The notes under the pieces: generated by a model | What the model saw: the letters and a program-made list of their open reading frames with translations, nothing else | The model's database searches: none | What the model was told of the DNA's origin: nothing | Shown: in pieces, positions 18,857 to 27,621 of the stretch | Position numbering within the stretch: the stretch's first letter is position 1 | Layout: every line of letters starts with the position of its first letter | Assembly: GCF_025506355.1 (NCBI RefSeq) | Contig: NZ_JANZYP010000015.1 | Coordinates: forward strand, 62,001 to 126,000 | Length of the DNA stretch: 64,000 nt | From: Sphaerisporangium corydalis | Lineage (GTDB): Bacteria > Actinomycetota > Actinomycetes > Streptosporangiales > Streptosporangiaceae | Direction of reading: 5' to 3' | Position numbers and translations under genes: made by a program

Positions 18857-19818
18857 CCCCTCCCCCCGGAGCGGAACCCCCGCCGGCCACCCGCCCCGGA
18901 CCCCCGGCCCGGTCCTGGAAGCGCCGGGCGGGGAGACGCGGGCCCCGGCTGTGGCCCGCGCTGGCGGCGCCCGGGACGCTGTGGATCCTCGCGCTGTTCG
19001 CGGTGCCGTTCTACGCGGTCGCCGCCGTGGCCTTCGGGTACACCGACCCGATCTTCAACTCCCCCGTGCCCGAATGGGACCCGCGCTACTGGGACCTCAC
19101 CGCGTTCGGCGAGATCGTCCGGCGCAGCCTCTACGGCGACCTCCAGCCGGTGTTCCTGCGCACCCTGCTGTACGTCGGCGCGGCGCTGGCCGTCTGCGTC
19201 CTGCTCGGCTACCCCGTGGCGTACTACCTGGCCAGGCACGCCGGGCGGCGGCGCGGCCTGCTGCTCGCGCTGGTGCTCGCGCCCTGGTGGATCAACTACA
19301 TCACCCGCATGCTGGCGTGGCTGAACCTGCTGCAGGACGACGGGTACGTCAACGACCTGCTGCTGTTCACCCACATCGTCAGCGAGCCCGTGCGGTGGCT
19401 GTCGGGCAACCCGTACACGGTCGTGCTGGCCCTGATCTACGGGTACATCCCGTTCTTCATCGTGCCGCTGTACTCGACGCTCGACCGGGTCGACGAACGC
19501 CTGCTGGAAGCCGCGCGCGACCTCGGCTGCTCGGGGCGGCGGGCCTTCTGGCACGTCACGCTGCCGCTGTCCCGGCACGGCCTCATGACCGCCTCGGCGG
19601 TCACCGCGCTTCCGATGTTCGGCGACTACTACACCAACACCTTGGTCTCCGGCTCGCCGACCACCACGATGGTGGGCAACCAGATCGAGTTCTACCTCCT
19701 GGGCGGCACCCGCAAGGAACTCGGCGCCTCCCTGGTCCTGCTCCTCTCCGCCCTCCTCATGGCCCTGATGGCCTACTACCTCATCGCCTCCCGCCGAGCC
19801 GAAACCGACCTGACATGA
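18853..19818 (+). CDS. ABC transporter permease (PotB-like)
   Basis: 321 residues with a basic, proline-rich cytoplasmic N-terminus and about six membrane helices. The EAA loop that contacts the ATPase is EAARDLGCSGRRAFWHVTLPLS (about 220-240). GxPxTTMVGNQIEFY is typical of the PotB branch. The ATG overlaps the previous stop (ATGA) and its own stop overlaps the next start, so the three genes are one coupled unit. The start was placed at 18853 because the open frame extends far upstream inside the previous gene in another frame. Confidence 0.87.
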   Translation: MTPPPGAEPPPATRPGPPARSWKRRAGRRGPRLWPALAAPGTLWILALFAVPFYAVAAVAFGYTDPIFNSPVPEWDPRYWDLTAFGEIVRRSLYGDLQPVFLRTLLYVGAALAVCVLLGYPVAYYLARHAGRRRGLLLALVLAPWWINYITRMLAWLNLLQDDGYVNDLLLFTHIVSEPVRWLSGNPYTVVLALIYGYIPFFIVPLYSTLDRVDERLLEAARDLGCSGRRAFWHVTLPLSRHGLMTASAVTALPMFGDYYTNTLVSGSPTTTMVGNQIEFYLLGGTRKELGASLVLLLSALLMALMAYYLIASRRAETDLT

Positions 19819-20684
19819 CCCCCCATGCGCCGCGTGCGGCGAGGAGGCGGCGTTCGGGGCGGCGGCGGCCGGTGGTGCTGGCGGCGATCACCTGGGCGTA
19901 CGTCATCTGGTCGCTGGTGCCGGTGCTGGTCGCCATCCAGTTCTCGTTCAACGCGGGCAAGTCACGCAGTTCGTGGCAGGGCTTCTCGCTGCGCTGGTAC
20001 GCCGGGGACCCGAACTCGGTGGCCGCCGACCCGAGCCTGCGGCTGGCGCTCGTCAACAGCCTGGTCCTCGCCGCGCTGACCACCCTGGTCGCCACCCCCC
20101 TCGGCGTCGCCCTGGCGCTCGGGCTGTCCAGATGGCGAGGCCGTACGAGCCGGGTCTCCAACGGGCTGATGCTCCTGCCGCTCGCCACCCCCGAGATCGT
20201 CATGGGCAGCGCCCTCTACCTGGTCTTCACCAACCTGTACCTCTTCATCCCCCTCGGCAGACCGGCCCAGCTCCTTGGCCACGTGACCTTCTCGATCTCC
20301 TACGTGGTGGTCATCGTCCGGTCCCGGCTGGCGTCCATCGGCGAGGAGTACGAGACGGCCGCCCGCGACCTCGGAGCCGACCGGCTGACGGCCCTGCGCC
20401 TGGTCGTGCTTCCCCTGCTCCTCCCCGCGATCTTCGCGAGCGCCATGATCGTGGTCGCCTCCTCGATGGACGACTTCGTGATCTCCTCGTTCCTCTCCCC
20501 CGACGCCTCCTCGGTGACCGTCCCCATCAAGCTGTACAGCGCCGTCCGCAACTCCCCCTCCCCCGCCCTCAACGCCCTCGCCACCCTGCTCCTCGCCGGT
20601 TCGGCCCTGGCCCTCTTCCTGGCCTGGCTCGTCCTGCGCCGCCGGGGCGCCTCCGACGCGCTCAAGGAAATGGCCACCATGTGA
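19815..20684 (+). CDS. ABC transporter permease (PotC-like)
   Basis: 289 residues, about six membrane helices, EAA loop ETAARDLGADRLTALRLVVLPLLLP (about 178-202), and the SMDDFVISSFLSP segment characteristic of PotC. Last gene of the importer operon. A PotA-type ATPase gene would normally be next to it, but the following 24 bp lead straight into the convergent TPR gene, so the transporter must use an ATPase encoded elsewhere or the operon has been truncated. Confidence 0.87.
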   Translation: MTPHAPRAARRRRSGRRRPVVLAAITWAYVIWSLVPVLVAIQFSFNAGKSRSSWQGFSLRWYAGDPNSVAADPSLRLALVNSLVLAALTTLVATPLGVALALGLSRWRGRTSRVSNGLMLLPLATPEIVMGSALYLVFTNLYLFIPLGRPAQLLGHVTFSISYVVVIVRSRLASIGEEYETAARDLGADRLTALRLVVLPLLLPAIFASAMIVVASSMDDFVISSFLSPDASSVTVPIKLYSAVRNSPSPALNALATLLLAGSALALFLAWLVLRRRGASDALKEMATM

Positions 20685-20708
20685 TCACCGCACTGGATGA
20701 GGACGGTC

Positions 20709-23700
20709 CTACTCGGCCGGCGGCCGTCTCATCCAGTCCGGCACGTCCGCGCCGGTGATCTCGCGCAACCGCTCGGTGACCTGCTCCGGGCCCGCCGCGT
20801 ACGCGCTCCGCAGGAGGTCGGTGATCGCCCCGGCGATGCCCTGGGCGTGGCCGGGCAACTCCTGCGCGAGCTGAAGGGCCGCCGCAAGCAGGCCGGTCGC
20901 CGCACCGAACCGGCCCTCACGCACCAGCACGCGCCCGAGGATCGCCAGGCTCCGGACGTATTCGGGCAGATGGGCGTCACGATCACGCTCGGCCAGGTCC
21001 GCGTACAGCTCGACGCCCCGCTCGGCCACCGCGACCGCCTCGCCCTCCCGCCCCGCCCCGGCCAGCCGGTTCGCGTGGTTGTTCAGCGAGGTCGCGAAGC
21101 CGGGCAGGTGGGCGTCGGGATCGGACTCGGCCAGCTCCTCGTACAGGCCGACGGCCCGCTCGGACATCGCGACCGCCTCGGCGTCCCGCCCTTCCTCGGC
21201 CACCCGCAGGGCGTGGTTGGTCAGCGCCATCGCCAGCCCGGACAGGTGGGCGCCCCGGTCGGACTCGGCCAGTTCCTCGTACGAGGCCACGGCCTGCCGC
21301 GACACCGCGAGCGCCTCGTCCCGCCGCCCGGCCCCCGCCAGCAGGGCGGCGTGGTTGTTCAGCGACACCGCCAGGTCGGGCAGGTGGGCGCCGCGATCGG
21401 TCTCGGCCAGATCGTGGCGCAGAGCCACCGCCCGCCGCGACACCGCGACCGCCTCGTCCCACCGCTCGACCTCCGCCAGCCACGCGGCCTGATTGTTCAG
21501 CGCCTTCGCGAGGCCGGGGAGGTGGGCGTCACGGTTCCGCCCGGCCAGTTCCTCGTACAACGCCAGGGTCTCCCGCGACACCGCGACCGCCTCCGGCCCC
21601 CACCCCGCCTCCGCCAGCCGCTTCCCGTGGTTGTTCAGCGCCATCGCCAGTCCGGGCAGGTGGGCGTCACGGTTGAGGCCGGCAAGTTCGCGGTGCGCGC
21701 CCACCGCCCGCCGCGACACCGCGACCGCCTCGGCCCGCCGGTCCGCCCCCGCCAGCAGGGCGGCGTGGTTGTTCAGCGCCATCGCGAGGCCCGGCAGGTA
21801 CGCGGCGCGGTCGGCCCCGGCCAGCTCCTCGTACAGGTCGAGGGCCTGCCGCGACACCGGGACCGCCTCGGCCCGCCGCCCCAGCTCGGCCAGCAGGGCG
21901 GCGTGGTTGTGCAACGCCATCGCCAGGTCCGGCAGGCGCCCGGTGCGGTCCGGCCCGGTCATTTCCTCGTACGATTCCAGGGCCCGCCGCGACACCGGGG
22001 CCGCCTCGGCCTGCCGTCCCACCGCCGCCAGCCGGTTCGCGTGGGTGTTCAGCGAGGCCGCCAAGCCCGGCAGGTACGTGGCGCGGTCGGCGTCGGCCAG
22101 CTCCTCGTACAGGTCCAGGGCCTCCTTGGACATCGTGACCGCCTCGGCCCGGCGTCCCATCGTCGCCAGCCCCAGGGCGTGGTTGTGCAGGGACATCGCG
22201 AGTTCGGGCAGGTACGCGGCACGGTCGTGCCGGACCAGCTCCGCCCAGATGCGCAGGGCCCGCTCGTTGGAGGCGAGGGCCTGGGTGTGCAGGCCTGCGT
22301 AGGACTGCCGCAGCGCGAGGTCGTCGTGGACGCGGCCGTGGCGGGCGAGGTCGCCGGTGGCGGCGAGGCGGTGGGCGGCCAGGCGGGTGGCCAGGGCGGC
22401 GATGCCGATGTCGAGGTCGATGTGGCGGTGGGCGGGGAGCTCGGCCTCGATGGCCTCCAGGAGCGCGGGGTCGATGGTGTCCAGGCCGGCCAGGGTCGTC
22501 AGGGCGGTGCCGCCCGCGGTCAGCGCGAGGCGGGGGTGGGCGCGTAACAGCGGGTACAGCTCGTACTCGGCGACATGCGGCCAGCGCGCGGCGACCTCGA
22601 CCAGCACGCCGAGCGCCCCGCGCGCCCACCCCGGGACACCGCCACCGGGATCGGCCTCACCGTACGGGCCGGTGACGGGCGAGCCGGTGACGGGCGAACC
22701 GGTGACGGACGAACCGGTGACGGACGAACCGGTGACGGACGAACCGGTGACGGACGAACCGGTGACGGACGAACCGGTGACGGACGAACCGGTGGCGGAC
22801 GAGCCGGTGGGTTCGGTCGCGGGGGTGAGCAGGCGGGAGGGTGCTCGGTGGGCCCAGGGGTCGGCGGGGTGGTCGTGGGGATGGCCGGGGGTGGTGAGCG
22901 CGATGAAGTCCTCGCCCAGCCGGTCGGGATACAACGGCTGCAACATCCGCGCCTCCCCGCCCGGAGGTCCCGGCACTCCTGGCGCACCCGGCGTTTCCGG
23001 CAAGCCCGAAGTGAACGACGTGCCCGACGAGCTCGGGGTGTCCGGGCCAGAGGGGTCCGCGCCGGAGGAGTTCGCGCCGGAGCGGTCCGGGTCGGAGGGG
23101 TCCGCGCCGGAGGCGTTCGCGTCGGAAGGGTCCGGGCCGGGTGGGTAGTACAGGGCGTGGTCCTTGAGGATCTGGCCGACGTCCAGGTGGGACTCCACAC
23201 CGGCCCTGAGCAGGACGGCCCTGCCGTCGGCATGGGTCAGCGGCCCGGTCAGAGTGGCGGCGTACACCGCCTGACCCATCGCCTCGGGAGAAGTGGCCAC
23301 CGGGTTGTCCCGGGTCGGGGCGTGCATGGCCTCCCAGTGGTCACGCTCGCGGGCCAGCAGGAACGCCGACACCTCCACCGGATCGACCGGCGCGCCGGCG
23401 CCACCCGGCCGGGCCAGCACCGCGGCCAGCGCCGCCATGTGCACGGTCAGTACCAGCCCGTACGCCGCGTGCCGCTCCAGCCCGCCCGGCACCCCGGCGT
23501 CACCCGGCACACCCAGCGCCTCGGCGAACCGGTCGCGGGCCGAGGCGAACAACCCGGCGCGCGTCACGCCCGGGTCCCCCTCCAGCGGGCCCAGTTCCTG
23601 ACGGGTGGCGGCCACGTCCAGCTCGCGGCCGATCCGGCCCGCCACGCTCTGCCACCACGTGCCCGCCGGACGCGACAGCAGCAGCACCCGCACCGGGACG

Positions 23701-24236
23701 CCGGCCCCGATCGCCGTGTCGGCCAGCAGTGTCAGCAGGTCGGCGGTGTCCCACCGCTCGGCGTAGTCCACCACGACCAGCACCCCGGCCGCCCCGTCCG
23801 GCTCAGGCACCCGCAGCACCGGGGGCACCGAACGGTCACGCCGATGGTGCGCCGCCAGCACCACCCACCCCTGCCGCGCCCACGCCCCGGCGAGATGCCC
23901 CGCCAACCGGGTCTTGCCCTGGCCACCGGCACCGTGCACCAGACGCACCGCCACCCCGGACGAGCTTGGATCGTCACGCCACGCCCGCAGCCGGTCCACC
24001 TCGGCGCCGCGGCCGGTGAACCCCACCACCTCGTGGGCCGCGCGCAACACCAGGCTGGGCTGCCGGCGCAGCCGCTCCGGAGACGGCACCGCCGGCGCCG
24101 GCGGCCAGACGGAGATCCGGTACGGGGCCCGGCCCTCGTACACCACCATGTCCCCGCCGGCCTGGAACACCCGCCCGAACCCCGACGCCGACGCGGTCTG
24201 CGCCACCCACATCACCACCCCGCCCGCATGCCGCAC
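20709..24236 (-). CDS. P-loop NTPase with tetratricopeptide repeats (STAND-like)
   Basis: 1175 residues. Walker A GAGGQGKTRL at about 99-108, Walker B-like VLVVVDYAERW and a sensor-like VRVLLLSRPAG, giving an AAA/NACHT-type switch module. A disordered linker follows with DPSxxxxSGADPS units and nine 5-residue GSSVT units (about 477-522). The C-terminal half (about 650-1110) is made of about ten TPR units of 46 residues with LPGLAMALNNHAALLA and EAVAVSRRAVxxYEELA helices; neighbouring units are very similar, which indicates recent duplication. No effector domain is visible at the N-terminus. Start is uncertain: GTG 24236 or ATG 24212. Such proteins are common in actinomycetes, usually of unknown role in signalling or immunity. 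The preceding intergenic region is divergent from PadR. Confidence 0.82.
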   Translation of the reverse strand: MRHAGGVVMWVAQTASASGFGRVFQAGGDMVVYEGRAPYRISVWPPAPAVPSPERLRRQPSLVLRAAHEVVGFTGRGAEVDRLRAWRDDPSSSGVAVRLVHGAGGQGKTRLAGHLAGAWARQGWVVLAAHHRRDRSVPPVLRVPEPDGAAGVLVVVDYAERWDTADLLTLLADTAIGAGVPVRVLLLSRPAGTWWQSVAGRIGRELDVAATRQELGPLEGDPGVTRAGLFASARDRFAEALGVPGDAGVPGGLERHAAYGLVLTVHMAALAAVLARPGGAGAPVDPVEVSAFLLARERDHWEAMHAPTRDNPVATSPEAMGQAVYAATLTGPLTHADGRAVLLRAGVESHLDVGQILKDHALYYPPGPDPSDANASGADPSDPDRSGANSSGADPSGPDTPSSSGTSFTSGLPETPGAPGVPGPPGGEARMLQPLYPDRLGEDFIALTTPGHPHDHPADPWAHRAPSRLLTPATEPTGSSATGSSVTGSSVTGSSVTGSSVTGSSVTGSSVTGSPVTGSPVTGPYGEADPGGGVPGWARGALGVLVEVAARWPHVAEYELYPLLRAHPRLALTAGGTALTTLAGLDTIDPALLEAIEAELPAHRHIDLDIGIAALATRLAAHRLAATGDLARHGRVHDDLALRQSYAGLHTQALASNERALRIWAELVRHDRAAYLPELAMSLHNHALGLATMGRRAEAVTMSKEALDLYEELADADRATYLPGLAASLNTHANRLAAVGRQAEAAPVSRRALESYEEMTGPDRTGRLPDLAMALHNHAALLAELGRRAEAVPVSRQALDLYEELAGADRAAYLPGLAMALNNHAALLAGADRRAEAVAVSRRAVGAHRELAGLNRDAHLPGLAMALNNHGKRLAEAGWGPEAVAVSRETLALYEELAGRNRDAHLPGLAKALNNQAAWLAEVERWDEAVAVSRRAVALRHDLAETDRGAHLPDLAVSLNNHAALLAGAGRRDEALAVSRQAVASYEELAESDRGAHLSGLAMALTNHALRVAEEGRDAEAVAMSERAVGLYEELAESDPDAHLPGFATSLNNHANRLAGAGREGEAVAVAERGVELYADLAERDRDAHLPEYVRSLAILGRVLVREGRFGAATGLLAAALQLAQELPGHAQGIAGAITDLLRSAYAAGPEQVTERLREITGADVPDWMRRPPAE
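22671..22805. repeat. 15-bp coding minisatellite, nine units, in the TPR gene
   Basis: Nine consecutive 15-bp units with GGTGACGGACGAACC as the commonest form. First two and last units differ by one or two bases, the middle six are nearly identical. It encodes (GSSVT)n on the minus strand between the NTPase and TPR modules. Length keeps the frame at any copy number. Confidence 0.9.
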
Positions 24237-24276
24237 CTGACGCTGAATCCTCCCAGGAGGGGCCTTGCGAAATCAT

Positions 24277-24306
24277 TGCTCGTGGACGTATATTCGTAGA
24301 CGAGTA
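24277..24306. promoter_or_regulatory. Imperfect 30-bp inverted repeat before padR (candidate operator)
   Basis: Arms TGCTCGTGGACG and CGTAGACGAGTA flank TATATT; 9 of 12 arm positions pair. It sits 20 bp before the padR GTG and between the divergent TPR gene and padR, where PadR proteins usually bind their own promoter. The central TATATT could be the promoter -10 region. Confidence 0.5.
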
Positions 24307-24325
24307 AGGAAATGGGAGGACGTCA

Positions 24326-24973
24326 GTGGCTAAGCGGAGGAGGGTCGGGAACCTGCTGGGGCTCGCCGTGCTGTCGGCGGTGGTCTTCGAGCCGATGCAT
24401 CCCTACGAGATGGCCTCGGTGCTGCGCGAACGCGGCAAAGAGCAGGACATGGACATCAAGTGGGGCTCGCTCTACACGGTCGTGCGGAACCTGGAGAAAC
24501 ACGGCCTGATCGAGGCCACCGGGAACACCCGGCAGGGAGGCCGCCCCGAGCGGACGGTCTACCGCATCACCGACGCCGGCCGTGCGGAGATGGAGGACTG
24601 GGTGCGCGAGCTGCTCTCCACCCCCGATCGGGAACATCCGAGGTTCGCGGCCGGACTGTCGGTGTGGGGCGTCCTCCCCCCGGACGAGATCACGACCCTG
24701 CTCCGGCGGCGGCTGGACCTGCTGGAGGCGAGCGGCGCCGAGCAGCGGGAGTCCCTGGAGCGGTACGGCCGCGAGATCCCCCGGCTGTTCCTCGTGGAGG
24801 TCGAGTACGACCTGGCGATCCGCGAGGCGGAGGCGACCTGGATCCGTGCCCTGGTCGAAGAACTGACGTCCGGTTCGTTCCCGGGCCTCAAGGAATGGCG
24901 GGACTGGCACCGGACAGGCCGGCTACCGGCGGGGATAGCCGCACTGGCCGAAAGGGGCGGCAAGGAAGGCTGA
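24326..24973 (+). CDS. PadR family transcriptional regulator
   Basis: 215 residues. The winged helix at about 12-85 shows LAVLSAVVFEPMHPYEMASVLRERGK, WGSLYTVVRNLEKHGLIEA and the GGRPERTVYRITDAGRAEM wing of PadR proteins. The C-terminal about 110 residues form the helical dimerisation domain (VSPR-like). GTG at 24326 follows GGGAGGA. It is probably an autorepressor through the inverted repeat just upstream. It is followed by a strong hairpin and then a methyltransferase gene; in other actinomycetes PadR proteins often control adjacent exporters, but none is here. Confidence 0.87.
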   Translation: MAKRRRVGNLLGLAVLSAVVFEPMHPYEMASVLRERGKEQDMDIKWGSLYTVVRNLEKHGLIEATGNTRQGGRPERTVYRITDAGRAEMEDWVRELLSTPDREHPRFAAGLSVWGVLPPDEITTLLRRRLDLLEASGAEQRESLERYGREIPRLFLVEVEYDLAIREAEATWIRALVEELTSGSFPGLKEWRDWHRTGRLPAGIAALAERGGKEG

Positions 24974-25032
24974 CCCGGGACGTCCTCGCCGCGCGTAAAC
25001 CGTCGCCGGTGAAGTCCTGAAGTACGGAAAGC

Positions 25033-25071
25033 GGCCCCGGCGGGGGTGCGGGAACACCCGCCGCCGGGGCC
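25033..25071 (+). terminator. Strong GC hairpin after padR
   Basis: GGCCCCGGCGG (25033-25043) pairs with CCGCCGGGGCC (25061-25071), and the inside GGGTG pairs with CACCC, giving a stem of about 16 bp with a six-base loop. There is no T-run, as is usual for actinomycete terminators. It lies 60 bp after the padR stop and 117 bp before the methyltransferase. Confidence 0.65.
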
Positions 25072-25187
25072 TGACCCTCGAACCGAACCCGCGGAACGGA
25101 ACCCGGCCACGAGGTGGCAACCGCAAGGATAGCCGGGCTCCTGTTCACGGGCCGGTTCGGACGCTCACATCCGAGACCGGAGAGATC

Positions 25188-25892
25188 ATGAAGAACACGA
25201 GAGACGGAAGCCGCAAGAGCGCGAACGGCCTGGAGCGGTCGCAGGCGCCGATGATGGAGGGCCGGATGGCCCGCTGGTACGCCCGGCAGCGCGCCTCCGC
25301 CAGCCAGATGGAGGCGACGCGGGCGTCCGCCGCGCGGCTCACCGACGGCCTGCCGGCCGGCGCCGCCGTACTCGAGGTCGCGCCCGGCCCCGGGTACCAC
25401 GCCATCGAGATGGCACGGCCCGGCCGCGTCCGGGTCACCGGGCTGGACATCAGCCGCACGTTCGTGGAACTCGCGAGCGAGAACGCCCGGCAGGCGGGGG
25501 TGGAGGTCTCCTTCACGCTCGGCGAGGCCGCCCACCTGCCGTTCGAGTCCGGCTCCTTCGACCTGGTCGTCTGCCAGGCGGCGTTCAAGAACTTCGGGCG
25601 GCCGCGCGAGGCGCTGAACGAGATGCACCGGGTCCTGCGTGACGGCGGGACGGCGGTGATCGACGACATGAGCGGCGAGGCGTCAGACGCCGCCATCGAC
25701 CGGGAGGTCCGGGGCATGGGGCTCAGCCGGCTGAACTCCGTGATGACCAAGCTCCCGCTCATCTGGCTCCGGCGCCGCGCCTTCACCCCGGCCCAGTTCG
25801 AGCTCCTGGTCGCCGGGACCGCCTTCGGTACCTGCGAGATCACCACCGACGGCATCGGCCTGGAGGCCCGCATGACGAAGCGGCCCTCCTGA
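25188..25892 (+). CDS. Class I SAM-dependent methyltransferase
   Basis: 234 residues. Motif I VLEVAPGPGYHAIEMA (about 64-79), acidic loop TGLDIS, motif GEAAHLPFESGSFDLVVCQAAFKNF and a post-motif VLRDGGTAVIDDM define the Methyltransf_11/25 fold. Substrate unknown. The glycine pattern is a slight variant of the usual ExGxGxG (EVAPGPG). Convergent with the epimerase gene 8 bp away, and behind padR with a hairpin between, so probably an independent unit. Confidence 0.82.
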   Translation: MKNTRDGSRKSANGLERSQAPMMEGRMARWYARQRASASQMEATRASAARLTDGLPAGAAVLEVAPGPGYHAIEMARPGRVRVTGLDISRTFVELASENARQAGVEVSFTLGEAAHLPFESGSFDLVVCQAAFKNFGRPREALNEMHRVLRDGGTAVIDDMSGEASDAAIDREVRGMGLSRLNSVMTKLPLIWLRRRAFTPAQFELLVAGTAFGTCEITTDGIGLEARMTKRPS

Positions 25893-25900
25893 CCGTCCCC

Positions 25901-26932
25901 TCACCCTCCGACGCGCTCCCCGCGTTGGGGGGTGAGGCTTTCGGCGCAGTCCACGACGGTGGTGGCGGCGGGGCGGGGGTGCCAGTCCAGCAGGCGCTGC
26001 GCCTTCTCTGAGGTGTAGACGTGCTTGTGGTCCAGGCTGGGGGTCACCGAGCGGATCGCGGGGTCGAAGAGCGAGATGGCGCGGAGCAGGAAACTCGGCA
26101 GCCGTCGCGTGGGGACCTTGCTCGCCGCCGTTCCGAGCTTCGAGCGCAGGACCTCCGCGATCTCGGCCATCCACATGAACTCGGTGACGCCGATGAACCG
26201 CTGCCCGGCCGCCTCGGGTGAGGTCATCGCACGGATGTGCAGGTCGGCGAGGTCCCGGACGTCCACGACGGTGAATCCCAGCCGGGGGACGCCGGGGATG
26301 CTCCCCTTCATGAGGCGGTCCACCACCTGCGCCGAACCCAGGTTGTCGGGCGTCAGCACCGGGCCGAGCACCGCCCCCGGCAGGACCGTCGCCAGCGTGG
26401 TCGGCCCCTGGTGTTCCTCCATGAACCGCCAGGCCGCCCGCTCGGAGATCGTCTTGGACTTCCGGTAAGCGTTGAGCCTCCTGTCCTCGGTGTCGGTCCA
26501 GACGGTCTCGTCGTTGACGCTGTCCGGCCCGGCCAGGGGCGGGCTGGCGGCGGCGGTGGAGGACGTCAGCACCACCCGCTTGACCCCGGCCCGGGTGGCG
26601 GCGCGCAGGACCCGCAACGCGCCGTCGCGCGCGGGGACGATCAGCGTGTCCGGGTCCTTGGGGTCGTCCACGCCGAGCGGCGAGGCGACGTGCAGCACGT
26701 AGTCGCATCCGGCGACCGCCGCGTCCCATCCGTCGTCCGACGTCAGGTCGGCGGCGACGACGGTCAGCCGGTCGCCGGGGTCGACGGCGCCGGACACGGC
26801 CGCCCGTACAGCCGGCTCCTTCGAAAGGCTTCGCACGGTGGTGCGCACCGTGAAGCCGCGCCGCAGGAGTTCCACGACGCACCAGCCGCCGACGTATCCG
26901 GTGCCACCGGTGACCAGCACGGTCTCAGCCAT
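25901..26932 (-). CDS. NAD(P)-dependent epimerase/dehydratase-type reductase (extended SDR, dihydroflavonol-reductase-like)
   Basis: 343 residues. N-terminal VLVTGGTGYVGGWCVVELLRRG is the extended-SDR TGxxGxxG motif; the VRSL segment after beta-2 suggests NADPH use. LTSSTAAA supplies the catalytic Ser, and YRKSKTISERAAW the YxxxK pair. This pattern is typical of dihydroflavonol-4-reductase/aldehyde reductase relatives annotated in many bacteria. Divergently transcribed from a TetR gene, with a perfect 36-bp palindrome in the gap; it is therefore the likely target of that repressor. Natural substrate unknown. Confidence 0.86.
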   Translation of the reverse strand: MAETVLVTGGTGYVGGWCVVELLRRGFTVRTTVRSLSKEPAVRAAVSGAVDPGDRLTVVAADLTSDDGWDAAVAGCDYVLHVASPLGVDDPKDPDTLIVPARDGALRVLRAATRAGVKRVVLTSSTAAASPPLAGPDSVNDETVWTDTEDRRLNAYRKSKTISERAAWRFMEEHQGPTTLATVLPGAVLGPVLTPDNLGSAQVVDRLMKGSIPGVPRLGFTVVDVRDLADLHIRAMTSPEAAGQRFIGVTEFMWMAEIAEVLRSKLGTAASKVPTRRLPSFLLRAISLFDPAIRSVTPSLDHKHVYTSEKAQRLLDWHPRPAATTVVDCAESLTPQRGERVGG

Positions 26933-26954
26933 GTCGATCTCCCCTTTCGGTCCC

Positions 26955-26990
26955 TGTCATTTCATTAGCCGATCGGCTAATGAAATGACA
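26955..26990. promoter_or_regulatory. Perfect 36-bp palindrome, TetR operator
   Basis: Left arm TGTCATTTCATTAGCCGA (26955-26972) is mirrored exactly by the right arm (26973-26990). It lies 22 bp before the reductase ATG and 45 bp before the TetR ATG. A related half CGGTCGGCTA follows at about 27014-27023. Length and symmetry indicate that two repressor dimers or a large TetR dimer bind here. Confidence 0.8.
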
Positions 26991-27035
26991 ACACGCGGCG
27001 TCGTGGCTGTCAACCGGTCGGCTACCATCGCCCTC

Positions 27036-27587
27036 ATGGCGTCCACACGAGCCGAGCAGGCCGAGAAGACCAGGCGCACGCTGCTCGACACCGCCCAGCG
27101 GCTGTTCGCCGAACACGGGTACGACGCGACGTCGCTGCAGATGATCGCGGACGCGATGGACGTGACGAAGGCCAACGTCTACTACTACTTCCACACCAAG
27201 GCGGAGATCCTCGAAGCGATCACCGACCTGGCCATCGGCGGGCTCGCCACGATCCTGGACACGGCGGAGACGATCCCCGACCGGCGGGCGCGGCTGGAGT
27301 TCGTGGTCGACGGCTTCGTCGACCTGGTCGTCGCCAAACACGCCATCACGCCGATGAACCAGACCGATCCCGGCATGCGACGGCACGACCGGGTCAGAGG
27401 TCCCATCGACGCGCTGACCGAACGGGGGATGCGCGTGCTGTTCGGCGACCGGCCGACCCTGGACGAGCAGGCGGCGTACTACCTGGTCAGCGACCTGGGG
27501 CAACTGATCAGGCGCTTTCCTGGCACCCCCGTCGACGACCTCCGCGCCACCCTGAAACGACTCTGCCTCCGCCTCGTACAGGACTGA
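27036..27587 (+). CDS. TetR family regulator
   Basis: 183 residues. The N-terminal HTH shows TRRTLLDTAQRLFAEHGYDATSLQMIADAMDVTKANVYYYFHTKAEIL; the C-terminal ligand domain is not assignable. ATG at 27036 has no clear ribosome site, so a short or absent leader is possible. Divergent from the extended-SDR gene across the 36-bp palindrome, the normal layout for a local TetR repressor whose inducer is a substrate or product of the neighbour enzyme. Confidence 0.87.
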   Translation: MASTRAEQAEKTRRTLLDTAQRLFAEHGYDATSLQMIADAMDVTKANVYYYFHTKAEILEAITDLAIGGLATILDTAETIPDRRARLEFVVDGFVDLVVAKHAITPMNQTDPGMRRHDRVRGPIDALTERGMRVLFGDRPTLDEQAAYYLVSDLGQLIRRFPGTPVDDLRATLKRLCLRLVQD

Positions 27588-27621
27588 GTCCTCCGCCCTG
27601 GTCCCCGGCGCGCCGTGGCCT

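Noticed and set aside
20685-20708. Terminator between the importer and TPR genes
   Set aside because: Only a weak GGAC/GTCC element is visible in 24 bp; not enough for a hairpin call.
20697-22547. 616-codon plus-strand frame opposite the TPR gene
   Set aside because: Its apparent repeats (RHRDRLGPP) are the antisense of the TPR repeats; the minus-strand frame has the P-loop and TPR motifs.
22575-24299. 574-codon plus-strand frame opposite the P-loop part
   Set aside because: His/Arg/Pro-rich shadow frame with no domain; it covers the 15-bp repeat in another frame.
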